The notes beneath the pieces were generated by a model. It searched no databases. It saw nothing but the letters and a program-made list of their open reading frames with translations, and was not told the DNA's origin. A DNA stretch of 64,000 nucleotides, taken from the NCBI RefSeq assembly GCF_028610675.1, contig NZ_JAQQWS010000005.1, positions 186,001 through 250,000 of the forward strand, read 5' to 3'. Positions within the stretch are counted from its first letter, which is position 1; every line of letters begins with the position of its first letter. The position numbers and the translations under genes were made by a program. This document shows positions 34,610 through 43,380 of this stretch, piece after piece. The stretch is from Alkalihalobacillus pseudalcaliphilus (GTDB taxonomy: Bacteria > Bacillota > Bacilli > Bacillales > Bacillaceae_D).

Positions 34610-34638
34610 ACATGTTTAACGACTTGTCCGCATAAAGT
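34610..34638 (+). promoter_or_regulatory. Sigma-E type promoter for spoVE
   Basis: ACATGTT, 14 bases, CATAAAGT. The -10 fits CATANANT fully and the -35 fits KMATATT in five of seven positions, 37 bp before the gene. Confidence 0.6.
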
Positions 34639-34674
34639 GTTTAGTAAGACATTTGTTGCAGGTGAGGTGGTCAA

Positions 34675-35775
34675 GTGGCTAGTCAAAAAAGAACGCCGGA
34701 TTATAGTTTATTACTATTAATTATTGCTTTATTAATTATTGGTATGATCATGGTTTATAGTGCAAGTGCGGCTTGGGCTGAATACAGGTTTGAAGATTCC
34801 TCTTTCTTCTTAAAGAGACAACTGTTTTTTGCGGTACTCGGATTGGTTGCCATGATTTTTATTATGAATATTGATTATTGGACTTGGAAGTCGTTAGCCA
34901 AAATAATGATTATCATTTGTTTTCTGTTACTAATTATCGTTTTGATTCCTGGGGTTGGTTTAGTGCGGGGGGGTGCTCAAAGCTGGCTAGGGATTGGGGC
35001 TTTCTCTATTCAACCGTCAGAATTTATGAAGATGGCGATGATCATATTTTTAGCTAAGTTTCTTTCGGAAAATCAAAAACATATCACCTCTTTTAAGAGT
35101 GGGCTTCTACCGTCTTTAAGTATTGTAATGGTCGCTTTCGGTATGATTATGCTGCAACCTGATTTAGGGACGGGGGCGGTTATGGTTGGCACGTGTGTAG
35201 TGATGATCTTTGTAGTCGGTGCAAGGGTCAGTCATTTTGTGCTTCTTGGTTTGATTGGGTTAGCAGGTTTTGTTGGTTTAATTGCTTCTGCTCCATACCG
35301 TATTAAACGAATTACTTCATTTTTGGACCCGTGGGAGGATCCCTTGGGGTCAGGATTTCAAATTATTCAATCCTTGTATGCAATTGGGCCAGGTGGTTTG
35401 ATGGGCATGGGGTTAGGAGAAAGTAGACAGAAATATTTTTACTTGCCAGAGCCTCAGACGGACTTTATTTTTGCGATTCTTGCTGAAGAATTAGGATTTA
35501 TCGGTGGTGCGATTGTGATAATACTGTTTGCTTTCATATTTTGGCGGGGCATTCGAATTGCTCTAGGAGCACAGGATTTGTTTGGAAGCTTGTTGGCAAT
35601 TGGTATTATTGCGATGTTAGCGATACAAGTGATGATTAACATAGGGGTGGTAACAGGGTTGATTCCTGTAACTGGTATTACGCTACCGTTATTAAGTTAT
35701 GGTGGCTCATCGTTGACATTAATGCTTGTTTCCTTGGGAGTATTGCTGAATATAAGTAAACATTCAAGAATTTAA
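34675..35775 (+). CDS. spoVE: SEDS glycosyltransferase SpoVE
   Basis: 366 residues, ten membrane helices of the FtsW/RodA/SpoVE family, which polymerises lipid II. Typical segments: VYSASAAWAEYRF, GAQSWLGIGAFSIQPSEFMKMAMIIFLAKF, LQPDLGTGAVM, GESRQKYFYLPEPQTDFIFAILAEELGFIG and PLLSYGGSSL. Start GTG with AGGTGAGGTGG before it. Its location in the dcw cluster and the sigma-E-like promoter favour SpoVE (cortex) over a housekeeping FtsW, but sequence alone does not fully exclude the latter. Confidence 0.85.
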   Translation: MASQKRTPDYSLLLLIIALLIIGMIMVYSASAAWAEYRFEDSSFFLKRQLFFAVLGLVAMIFIMNIDYWTWKSLAKIMIIICFLLLIIVLIPGVGLVRGGAQSWLGIGAFSIQPSEFMKMAMIIFLAKFLSENQKHITSFKSGLLPSLSIVMVAFGMIMLQPDLGTGAVMVGTCVVMIFVVGARVSHFVLLGLIGLAGFVGLIASAPYRIKRITSFLDPWEDPLGSGFQIIQSLYAIGPGGLMGMGLGESRQKYFYLPEPQTDFIFAILAEELGFIGGAIVIILFAFIFWRGIRIALGAQDLFGSLLAIGIIAMLAIQVMINIGVVTGLIPVTGITLPLLSYGGSSLTLMLVSLGVLLNISKHSRI

Positions 35776-35792
35776 GGGCAAATGATAGGAAG

Positions 35793-35837
35793 AACTAGAC
35801 GACTTGATTAGATATGTCAGGTTTTCTAGTTTTTTTA
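35793..35837 (+). terminator. Terminator of spoVE
   Basis: AACTAGA...TCTAGTT with a partly paired interior, then T7. Confidence 0.8.
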
Positions 35838-36274
35838 TGAAGATTATTCATCGTACTTCATGGATGTAGATCATTATTATTTGTTTAGGGTTGAAGATTG
35901 GTGTGGATTGGTAATTGTGTGAAACTATCGAGGGGTGAATCATTCGAAGGGATTCAATTCAGATAATCTCACATACTCTGATCATGTGTTTGTAATACGT
36001 AACGTGATAAAATAAGAAAGAAGTCGAATGTTGACTAGATTTGTTAGAAAGCTTTGAAACGAAACAGAAGGATATAAGTTTCTTCATAACGAATAAGCTA
36101 CTCTTAAAGGGAAGTAAGAAGTAAAGTTTAATGAAAAAGCAATTCTGAGATATAGGTATTAGACCAAATCAACTATATCAAAGGAATACTTAGAAAATAA
36201 TCGTTTAAGATTACGTAGAGTGGCGTTCTTTACTGAAAAAGTTAAAGTCATGTGATAAATTTGTACCTGTTTTA
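35838..36274. other. Gene-free, AT-rich gap where murG and murB are expected
   Basis: No open frame with a start signal on either strand and no recognisable remnant of MurG or MurB. The dispersed repeats found in other gaps are not seen here either. Towards the right end lies the divIB promoter. Confidence 0.6.
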
Positions 36275-36283
36275 TGGTATAAT
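36275..36283 (+). promoter_or_regulatory. Extended -10 promoter for divIB-ylxW-ylxX-sbp
   Basis: TGGTATAAT, 42 bp before divIB; no good -35. Confidence 0.6.
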
Positions 36284-36324
36284 TAAACAGATGTTTAATG
36301 ATAGACAATGAGGGAGAGGTGACG

Positions 36325-37104
36325 ATGGGGAACGACAAAATTGTAACATTGGAAGATCGCATGCCATCGTTAAAAGAACAGCGGAAACGTAAGGCGAATC
36401 GTCGGCTGTTATTCTTTCTAGTTATGTTCTTTCTTTTATTGTTAGTAATCGTATATTTCCAATCACCATTAAGCCAAATTCGAACAATTGAAGTTCAGGG
36501 GTCTTATATTGCCTCTGAAGAAGAAATTATCGAGGCTAGTGGGCTCAAACAAGGGGACCACATTTGGAATTTGAATGCAGAGGAAATTGAAGCGTCGATA
36601 CAAACGTTACCTGAAATAAAAGGAGCGACGATTGATAGACAATTACCCTCAACTGTCGTGTTACATATTGAGGAACATCCACGAGTAGCTTATTTATTTA
36701 AACAAGATAAGTTTTACCCAATGATGGCAAATGGTCTTTTCCTCAATGAATTAGAACGACAAGAATATCCTTCTGATGCACCGATTATTATGGGTCTTGA
36801 TGAAGGAGAGTTATTGACAGAATTTGCCGCTGAGCTTTCACTATTGCCAGAGCAAATTAGTGAGCGAATCTCCCAAGTATTCTACAATGGTGGAGATAAC
36901 GAGCCAAACGAAATAACTTTATATATGACAGACGGAATTGAAGTAAGGTCTTTTATTCATAATTTTTCAGAATGGATGGTTCCATACCCATCTATTGCTC
37001 AGGAAATAGATCGTGAACAAAATGGTGTGTTACATATGAAAATGAGTCCATATTTTGAACAGTTTGATTTAGAGGAGGATGTAGAAATTGAAGGTGAAGG
37101 GTAA
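36325..37104 (+). CDS. divIB: Cell division protein DivIB (FtsQ)
   Basis: 259 residues from the ATG at 36325 (GAGAGGTG before it). Basic cytoplasmic head, membrane helix (about 32-50), POTRA domain (SQIRTIEVQGSYIASEEEIIEASGLKQGDHIWNLN, about 52-120), then the FtsQ/DivIB domain. It joins FtsL and DivIC outside the membrane. The tail is acidic. The frame overlaps ylxW by 17 bp. Confidence 0.92.
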   Translation: MGNDKIVTLEDRMPSLKEQRKRKANRRLLFFLVMFFLLLLVIVYFQSPLSQIRTIEVQGSYIASEEEIIEASGLKQGDHIWNLNAEEIEASIQTLPEIKGATIDRQLPSTVVLHIEEHPRVAYLFKQDKFYPMMANGLFLNELERQEYPSDAPIIMGLDEGELLTEFAAELSLLPEQISERISQVFYNGGDNEPNEITLYMTDGIEVRSFIHNFSEWMVPYPSIAQEIDREQNGVLHMKMSPYFEQFDLEEDVEIEGEG

Positions 37105-37804
37105 ACACGTTATTCTATCCTTCGTACTGTTCGTTTCAGGTTTTATCGTAGCTTTAAGTTATCAAATAACGAGTGAAAGACAAAGCACTTCAAGTCATGA
37201 TGAAACACAATGGCGTTATGAAGACGATTTAAGAAGTCAAATTATCGAATCGGAAGAATTTAATATGAGCTTACAAGAAGAGATTAGTGAAAAACAAAGC
37301 TCAATAAGAGAATTAGAGTCTCAATTAGCTAATGTAAGTGAAGAAGAGGAAGTTCGTAACAAGAATCTCATTGATGATATTGAACGACTAAGAAAAATAG
37401 CAGGTACGGTTCCTGTTCATGGTCCGGGTATTGAAATATCATTAGAGGATTCGGAGTATTTACCAACGAATGCAAATCCCAATGATTACATCGTACATGA
37501 GGAGCATGTACAGAAGGTGATTGATGAGTTATTTGTCTCACAAGCTGAGGCCGTTGCAATAAATGGATATCGATTAACGAATCAATCTTATATAAAATGT
37601 GTAGGGCCCGTTATCCTCGTAGATGGACATGTTTCAACAGCTCCTTTTACAATTTCTGCGATAGGGGAACCGGATACTTTACTAGCTTCGATTGAGATCC
37701 ATGGTGGTGTTTTGGAACAACTCGTTAATGACGGCATAACGGTTAGAACTCAAAAGCAAAATCATATTGAGTTTAATTCTTACTTATCTGAAAGAGGAGG
37801 GTAA
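37088..37804 (+). CDS. ylxW: YlxW, DUF881 family
   Basis: 238 residues: membrane anchor (about 5-24), coiled coil (about 50-95), then the DUF881 domain with VHGPGIEISLEDS and VNDGITVRTQKQ. Function unknown; the gene is constant in the Bacillus division cluster. TTG start with AGGAGG nine bases before, inside the end of divIB, so translation is coupled. Confidence 0.85.
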   Translation: MKVKGKHVILSFVLFVSGFIVALSYQITSERQSTSSHDETQWRYEDDLRSQIIESEEFNMSLQEEISEKQSSIRELESQLANVSEEEEVRNKNLIDDIERLRKIAGTVPVHGPGIEISLEDSEYLPTNANPNDYIVHEEHVQKVIDELFVSQAEAVAINGYRLTNQSYIKCVGPVILVDGHVSTAPFTISAIGEPDTLLASIEIHGGVLEQLVNDGITVRTQKQNHIEFNSYLSERGG

Positions 37805-37809
37805 GTAAG

Positions 37810-38526
37810 TTGAAAAATATATGGATATTGACACTTGTCTCTTTTGTTATTGGTATTATGATTGCCATCCAATTTCAATCACTTCAAGAAAGCGAAGAAG
37901 AAGTCCAAGTTCGTGATACTCGGGATGTTCGTGAGCTTAGAGAGCAGTTGAAGCAATCTCAAGACAGGCGCATCCAATTATCGAACGAAATTGATAAATT
38001 AAATCAATTGGCCGTTGAATATGAAGAAACGTTAACAAATCGTGACAATGTTTCTGGTGTATTAGAAAATCAAATAAATGAACTTAAGGAAATAGCGAGC
38101 TTATCCGAAATAAATGGAGATGGTGTTATTATCCGGATTGAATCACTTGTGGATGAAGAATTTTTACAAGTTGATGATTTTACTCCTCCAGTAGAGTTAT
38201 TTCGATTTCTATTAAACGAAGTGAGAAGTTTTGGGGGAAGTGAAATAGCTGTCGGAACGGAAAGAGTTTTGACTACCTCTGCTTTTCGAGACGTCAATGG
38301 AGTACCACAATTAAATTATAAAAGAGTGCAGCCATTACCTTTAGATATTTTTGTAATTAGCGATGACCCTGAAAAGCTACATAATGAGCTTTTAGTGTCT
38401 GCTTCTGTAGAGGAGTTTGAAGCTTTTGGTTATGCTTTAACATTCCAAATGGAAGAGAATATGACGCTACCGTCATATGAGCAAATTCCAAGAGTACGTT
38501 TTATGGAAGAGACAAAGGGGGATTAA
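37810..38526 (+). CDS. ylxX: YlxX, DUF881 family
   Basis: 238 residues, paralogue of YlxW with the same plan: membrane helix (about 4-20), coiled coil (about 35-85) and DUF881 domain (INGDGVIIRIES, GGSEIAVGTERV). TTG start preceded by GGAGGGTAAG. Lies 5 bp behind ylxW. Function unknown. Confidence 0.85.
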   Translation: MKNIWILTLVSFVIGIMIAIQFQSLQESEEEVQVRDTRDVRELREQLKQSQDRRIQLSNEIDKLNQLAVEYEETLTNRDNVSGVLENQINELKEIASLSEINGDGVIIRIESLVDEEFLQVDDFTPPVELFRFLLNEVRSFGGSEIAVGTERVLTTSAFRDVNGVPQLNYKRVQPLPLDIFVISDDPEKLHNELLVSASVEEFEAFGYALTFQMEENMTLPSYEQIPRVRFMEETKGD

Positions 38527-38531
38527 AGGTA

Positions 38532-38903
38532 ATGTGGTTGCCGATTTTAGGACTAATTATAGGTGTGGCCCTTGGGCTCTTAACAGAATTTCGAGTACCT
38601 GCTGAGTATTCAAGTTATTTATCTATCGCTGTTCTTGCGGCTTTTGACACACTTTTTGGGGGGATAAGGGCACATTTACAAAATAGCTTTAATGAAGGTG
38701 TATTTTTATCAGGTTTCTTTTTTAATATTTTATTAGCAGCAGGTTTAGCTTTTCTAGGGGTTCATCTTGGTGTAGACTTATATTTAGCAGCTGTTTTTGC
38801 TTTTGGCGTTCGCTTATTTCAAAATATGGCGGTTATACGTCGTGAACTCTTATCAAAATGGCGGGCTAAAAGAGAAAAAGGTAAAAATAAAAGTTCAGTA
38901 TGA
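38532..38903 (+). CDS. sbp: Small basic protein Sbp (DUF1290)
   Basis: 123 residues, four membrane helices and a short basic tail (KWRAKREKGKNKS). Family pattern GLLTEFRVPAEYSSYLSIAVLAAFDTLFGGIRA. Function unknown. Cotranscribed with ylxX (5 bp apart), placed before ftsA as in B. subtilis. Confidence 0.88.
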   Translation: MWLPILGLIIGVALGLLTEFRVPAEYSSYLSIAVLAAFDTLFGGIRAHLQNSFNEGVFLSGFFFNILLAAGLAFLGVHLGVDLYLAAVFAFGVRLFQNMAVIRRELLSKWRAKREKGKNKSSV

Positions 38904-39116
38904 TTAAAGATTAAAGTTTTTACGGATTTACTAGGTTTTTAAAAGGAAAAAGGCGCCTTTATGTTGAATATGATTAATAATTAATCTTTTTTAATATTTA
39001 TATTTTGTTAGATTAAAGTCATTCATAGATTGATCATTAAGTCGCTTTTTAACGGAGAAAGAATACGAAGGACTTAAATGTTGAATTTAGTTCATTTATT
39101 AAGGAGGTGCCACAGA

Positions 39117-40409
39117 ATGAACAACAGTGAAATTTATGTAAGTTTAGACATCGGTACATCCAATGTCAGAGTGATCATTGGAGAAATCTCGAATAGAACC
39201 ATTAATATTATTGGGGTTGGTACAACGCCTTCTAATGGCATAAAAAAAGGTGCTATTGTAGATATAGATGAGACGGTTCAATCGATTAAGCGAGCAGTTG
39301 AACAAGCTGAAAGAATGGTTGGATTATCTATTAAACAAGTAGTTGTAGGTATTAATGGGAATCATATTCAATTACAGCCGTGTCACGGGGTAGTGGCTGT
39401 TTCAAGCCCTGACCGCGAGATAGGAAACGAAGATATTGCCCGTGTCATTGATGCAGCCCAAGTGATATCTATTCCACCAGAAAGAGAGATTATTGATGTC
39501 ATTCCACAGCAATTTATTGTTGATGGTTTGGATGAAATTAATGACCCTCGTGGAATGATTGGTGTTAGACTTGAAATGGAAGGGACAATTATTACGGGTT
39601 CTAAGACAATTTTACATAATTTACTTCGTTGTGTGGAAAGAGCTGGGTTACAAATAGCCGATGTATGTTTACAACCATTAGCTGCTGGTTCAGTAGCTGT
39701 ATCAAAAGATGAAAAAGGTTTAGGTGTTTGCTTAATTGATATTGGTGGTGGCTCTGTTACAATCTCAGTTTTTGAACAAGGTTCATTACAAGCAACGACT
39801 GTCCTACCAATAGGTGGTGACCATATTACCAACGATATTGCTGTTGGATTGCGCACATCAACTGAAGAAGCAGAGCGAATTAAAACCAAGTATGGACATG
39901 CTTATATCGACGAAGCTTCTGAAGAAGAAACGTTCACTATTTCGGTAATTGGTTCAAATGAAGCTCAGAATTTTAATCAATTCGAATTAGCTCATATAAT
40001 AGAGCCTAGAATTGAAGAAATGTTTGAATTGATTTATCGTGAGTTAATGAAGTTAGGTTATAAAGACTTCCCAGGCGGTTATGTCTTAACGGGTGGTACT
40101 GCTATGATTCCTGGAATATTAGAATTGGCACGAGAGCTATTGGAGGGTAATATCCGCATTGCGATTCCAGATTATATTGGTGTTCGTGAATCGCAATATA
40201 CAACAAGTATTGGATTAATCCAATTTGCTTATAAAAATGTGAAAGTTCAAGGCAAGGAAGTAGCAGCAGCAGTTTCTGATTCAGAAGGCGACTCATCGTA
40301 TGATGAAGAGTTTGAGCCGCAGACAGCGAAAAAGGTAAAAAATAAAGAAGCAAAAAGTGAAAAACCAAAAGCAAAAGTGAAGAATTTCTTTAAAGTATTT
40401 TTTGAATAG
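39117..40409 (+). CDS. ftsA: Cell division protein FtsA
   Basis: 430 residues from the ATG at 39117 with AAGGAGGTG before it. Actin-like ATPase: phosphate loop YVSLDIGTSNVRVIIGEI, second phosphate motif CLIDIGGGSVTISVFEQG, adenosine motif GGYVLTGGTAMIPGI, and a basic amphipathic C-terminal helix (KVKNFFKVFFE) that tethers FtsZ filaments to the membrane. The gap before it holds a 12-bp palindrome (AAAGGCGCCTTT, 38949-38960). Thirty-three bases separate it from ftsZ. Confidence 0.97.
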   Translation: MNNSEIYVSLDIGTSNVRVIIGEISNRTINIIGVGTTPSNGIKKGAIVDIDETVQSIKRAVEQAERMVGLSIKQVVVGINGNHIQLQPCHGVVAVSSPDREIGNEDIARVIDAAQVISIPPEREIIDVIPQQFIVDGLDEINDPRGMIGVRLEMEGTIITGSKTILHNLLRCVERAGLQIADVCLQPLAAGSVAVSKDEKGLGVCLIDIGGGSVTISVFEQGSLQATTVLPIGGDHITNDIAVGLRTSTEEAERIKTKYGHAYIDEASEEETFTISVIGSNEAQNFNQFELAHIIEPRIEEMFELIYRELMKLGYKDFPGGYVLTGGTAMIPGILELARELLEGNIRIAIPDYIGVRESQYTTSIGLIQFAYKNVKVQGKEVAAAVSDSEGDSSYDEEFEPQTAKKVKNKEAKSEKPKAKVKNFFKVFFE

Positions 40410-40442
40410 AAGTCAATGTTAGTCTGATTAGGAGGACCTCAC

Positions 40443-41591
40443 ATGTTAGAGTTTGAAATGGATATGGATCAATTAGCACAAATTAAAGTTATTGGTGTTG
40501 GTGGCGGAGGAAGTAACGCCGTCAATCGAATGATTGAGAATGGTTTACAAGGTGTTGATTTTATTGCAGTAAATACAGATGCTCAGGCTCTTCACCTTTC
40601 AAAAGCAGAAGCAAAATTACAATTAGGTGGTAAATTAACGAGAGGACTTGGTGCAGGAGCCAATCCAGAAATCGGAAAAAAGGCAGCTGAAGAGAGTCGC
40701 GAGCAATTAGAAGAAGTCTTACAAGGCTCAGATATGGTCTTTATTACAGCAGGAATGGGCGGAGGTACTGGTACAGGCGCAGCTCCAGTCATTGCTGAAG
40801 TTGCTAAAGAGCTAGGAGCTTTAACGGTAGGAGTTGTGACAAGACCATTCACCTTCGAAGGACGTAAGCGCCAAACTCAAGCAGCTGCAGGTATTGAAGC
40901 TTTAAAAGAAAAAGTAGATACATTGATTGTTATTCCTAATGATCGTTTATTGGAAATTGTCGATAAAAATACACCAATGTTAGAAGCGTTTCGTGAAGCG
41001 GATAATGTATTGAGACAAGGTGTACAAGGTATCTCGGATTTAATTGCTGTACCTGGTTTAATTAACCTTGATTTTGCGGATGTTAAAACAATTATGAGTG
41101 AAAAAGGTTCTGCTCTCATGGGGATCGGGATTGCTACAGGTGAAAACAGAGCGGCAGAAGCGGCGAAAAAAGCCATTTCAAGTCCGTTACTTGAAACATC
41201 TGTTGATGGAGCACAAGGTGTACTCATGAACATTACCGGTGGTTCAAATTTAAGTTTATATGAAGTACATGAGGCTGCTGAAATTGTCTCAGCTGCATCT
41301 GATTCTGAAGTTAATATGATCTTTGGTTCTGTTATTAATGAAAACTTAAAAGATGAAATTGTTGTTACAGTTATTGCGACAGGTTTTGAGGATGGGGAGA
41401 ACCAAGTTCAACACCGTCCAAGTTCTTCACAAAAAATGAACAAACCTAAAGCTAAGCAAGAGGAACCACAGGTTCAAAAAGAACCACGTTACTCACAGTC
41501 CCAACCACAAAAGAATCAAAATAGTGATGAGCAACTTGATACCTTAGATATTCCAACATTTCTAAGAAATCGCAGAAACCGCAATCGCTAA
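40443..41591 (+). CDS. ftsZ: Cell division protein FtsZ
   Basis: 382 residues. Tubulin-like GTPase forming the Z ring. GTP loop GMGGGTGTGAAPVIAEVAKE (about 104-123), T7 loop NLDFADVKTIM, variable linker (about 317-362) and the conserved C-terminal peptide DIPTFLRNRRNR that binds FtsA and SepF. AGGAGG before the ATG. A terminator lies behind it, then a tandem array. Confidence 0.98.
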   Translation: MLEFEMDMDQLAQIKVIGVGGGGSNAVNRMIENGLQGVDFIAVNTDAQALHLSKAEAKLQLGGKLTRGLGAGANPEIGKKAAEESREQLEEVLQGSDMVFITAGMGGGTGTGAAPVIAEVAKELGALTVGVVTRPFTFEGRKRQTQAAAGIEALKEKVDTLIVIPNDRLLEIVDKNTPMLEAFREADNVLRQGVQGISDLIAVPGLINLDFADVKTIMSEKGSALMGIGIATGENRAAEAAKKAISSPLLETSVDGAQGVLMNITGGSNLSLYEVHEAAEIVSAASDSEVNMIFGSVINENLKDEIVVTVIATGFEDGENQVQHRPSSSQKMNKPKAKQEEPQVQKEPRYSQSQPQKNQNSDEQLDTLDIPTFLRNRRNRNR

Positions 41592-41606
41592 TAACCAACA
41601 ACCAAC

Positions 41607-41639
41607 AACCCCTTATGGAAGTTTCATAGGGGGTTTTTC
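41607..41639 (+). terminator. Terminator of ftsAZ
   Basis: AACCCCTTATG/CATAGGGGGTT (one G-T pair) with TTTTT. Confidence 0.88.
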
Positions 41640-41651
41640 ATGCGCGGGATG

Positions 41652-42092
41652 AGGCTAAAAGAAGGGATAGCAAGCCCGAGCAAAAGCCGAATCACGGGGT
41701 TGCGAGCAGAAAAAGCGAAAGGAAGCCAGAGCAAACGTGGAATCACGGGTTTGCGGGCAGAAAAAGCGAAAGGAAGCCCGAGCAAACGTAGAATCACGGG
41801 GTTGCGAGCAGAAAAAGCGATAGGAAGCCCGAGCAAACGTGGAATCACGGGGTTACGAGCAGAAAAAGCGAAAGGAAGCCCGAGCAAAAGCCGAATCACG
41901 GGTTTGCGGGCAGAAAAAGCGAAAGGAAGCCCGAGCAAACGTGGAATCACGGGGTTGCGGGCAGAAAAAGCGAAAGGAAGCCCGAGCAAACGTGGAATCA
42001 CGGGGTTGCGAGCAGAAAAAGCGATAAGAAGCCCGAGCAAACGTAGAATCACGGGGTTGCGGGCAGAAAAAAAGGAAGGAACCCCGAGTATG
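41652..42092. repeat. 51-bp tandem array, about 8.6 units
   Basis: ATCACGGG recurs at 41691, 41742, 41793, 41844, 41895, 41946, 41997 and 42048, exactly 51 bp apart. Because 51 is divisible by three, frames stay open on both strands (for example 162 codons plus, 142 codons minus). The plus frame would encode GLRAEKAKGSPSK repeats, but its ATG lies in the ftsZ terminator and has no ribosome binding site. Substitutions between units are few. I treat it as non-coding. Confidence 0.9.
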
Positions 42093-42096
42093 CAGA

Positions 42097-42277
42097 ACCT
42101 ACATTCACTTCACCACAAAAAAAGGTGAAAGTAGTGGTGGCACTTTAAACAGTTGGTCCTTCATACAACTCCATTTCCACTAGGAGTCGCATGCACAAAA
42201 AGGGAGCAATGTCCTATTAAGTCATTTATCGCAAGGTGGATGACCAACTAACTTCAAGGCACAAACTCTTGCCCTTA
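42097..42277. repeat. Dispersed structured intergenic element, copy without the end motif
   Basis: Joined directly to the 51-bp array. Stem 1: CACCAC (42111-42116) with GTGGTG (42134-42139). Stem 2: GTCATT (42221-42226) with GATGAC (42239-42244). The right end (AAGGCACAA..CTTGCCC) is present but the ACTTTCATACAAAA motif is missing. Confidence 0.78.
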
Positions 42278-42318
42278 ACTCCCCCTTTTATTTTCCATAT
42301 CATTTCCTCAAAAAATAT

Positions 42319-42405
42319 TTAGACAGAAAAAGCAATTATCTTTCAAAATAACAAGTAAAAAGTCGTCATGAAGTGACAGACATAGCCTTGTGAAAGTTTT
42401 ATACT
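42319..42405 (+). promoter_or_regulatory. Spo0A-type spoIIG promoter with a long spacer
   Basis: GTGACA (42373-42378), 21 bases, TATACT (42400-42405). The unusually long spacer is a hallmark of the Spo0A-activated spoIIG promoter of B. subtilis. Reverse 0A-like boxes: TTAGACA (42319-42325, one mismatch), GTCGTCA (42362-42368, one mismatch), and a weak one 10 bp further that overlaps the -35. Confidence 0.6.
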
Positions 42406-42434
42406 AATAAAAACTATGAGTGAGGGAGTCAAAT

Positions 42435-43364
42435 ATGACGATTTATCTTGACCTCATTTGGCTATTAAACCTATTCATTGATTATTTACTCATTGCACTA
42501 ACAGCCATCTTATTAAAAAGTCCTTTTAAGCATTTACGATTTATCATGGCCAGTATAGTAGCATCGTTTATTGTTATTCTCATGTTTACATCGCTAGCAG
42601 ACATCGTCCATATGCCATGGTTTAAATTATCGTATTCGGCACTCATTGTGTGGATTGCTTTTGGTTATCAACGATTACGTTATTTTATGAGGCATTTATT
42701 CGGTTTTTACTTTGTTACATTTATGACCGGCGGTGCTTTATTTGCTCTTCACTTTTTTTGGCAAACGGAAGTGGACATCCTTTCGCAATTTGCTCTTCCT
42801 AGTGGCATTTATATGGGAAGTACAATTAGTTGGGTATTTGTCCTATTAGGCTTTCCGCTTGTTTGGTATTTCGCCAAGCAAAATTTTGACATGATCGAAA
42901 CAAGGAAGTTTCAATCAGAACAAATTGCTATGGTTCGAATTATATTAAATGGACAAAAAGTAGAAATGAAAGGGTTGGTTGATACTGGTAATCAATTAGT
43001 TTGTCCAATTACGAAATGGCCAGTATTAATTGTAGAAGCTCGTATATTACGAGATGTATATGGAGAGGAAGTCATTGGTCAACTGTTAAAGATAGGTGAA
43101 AGTGTAGAGGATCTCTTACCAGAAACAGAAGAACTAATGGATAGGGTGAGAATTATACCTTATCGAGCAGTAGGACAGGGGAATCCGTTTTTGACTGCTC
43201 TGAAGCCTGATCAGGTTGAAATCATTTGTCAAAATCAATTATTTGAAACAAAAAAAGTATTGGTTGGAATCCAAGAAGGGGCTTTATCAGCAGAACAGCA
43301 TTTTAGAAGTATTATTCACCCAAAACTTGTGCAAGGTCCCGTTGTAGAAAAGGTAGCCCAATGA
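42435..43364 (+). CDS. spoIIGA: Sigma-E processing peptidase SpoIIGA
   Basis: 309 residues. Five membrane helices in the N-terminal half (about 1-150) and a cytoplasmic aspartic-protease-like half with the motif GLVDTGNQLVCP (Asp near 178). It cleaves the pro-sequence from pro-sigma-E in the mother cell after a signal from SpoIIR. ATG at 42435 with GAGGGAG before it. Seventeen bases from sigE; the two form the spoIIG operon. Confidence 0.94.
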   Translation: MTIYLDLIWLLNLFIDYLLIALTAILLKSPFKHLRFIMASIVASFIVILMFTSLADIVHMPWFKLSYSALIVWIAFGYQRLRYFMRHLFGFYFVTFMTGGALFALHFFWQTEVDILSQFALPSGIYMGSTISWVFVLLGFPLVWYFAKQNFDMIETRKFQSEQIAMVRIILNGQKVEMKGLVDTGNQLVCPITKWPVLIVEARILRDVYGEEVIGQLLKIGESVEDLLPETEELMDRVRIIPYRAVGQGNPFLTALKPDQVEIICQNQLFETKKVLVGIQEGALSAEQHFRSIIHPKLVQGPVVEKVAQ

Positions 43365-43380
43365 TAAAAGGAGGAACAAT

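Noticed and set aside
39383..39889. 168-codon minus-strand frame inside ftsA
   Set aside because: Shadow of a strongly conserved gene on the other strand.
41640..42128. 162-codon plus-strand frame and 142-codon minus-strand frame over the 51-bp array
   Set aside because: Period divisible by three keeps frames open on both strands; no ribosome binding site; the plus ATG lies in the ftsZ terminator.
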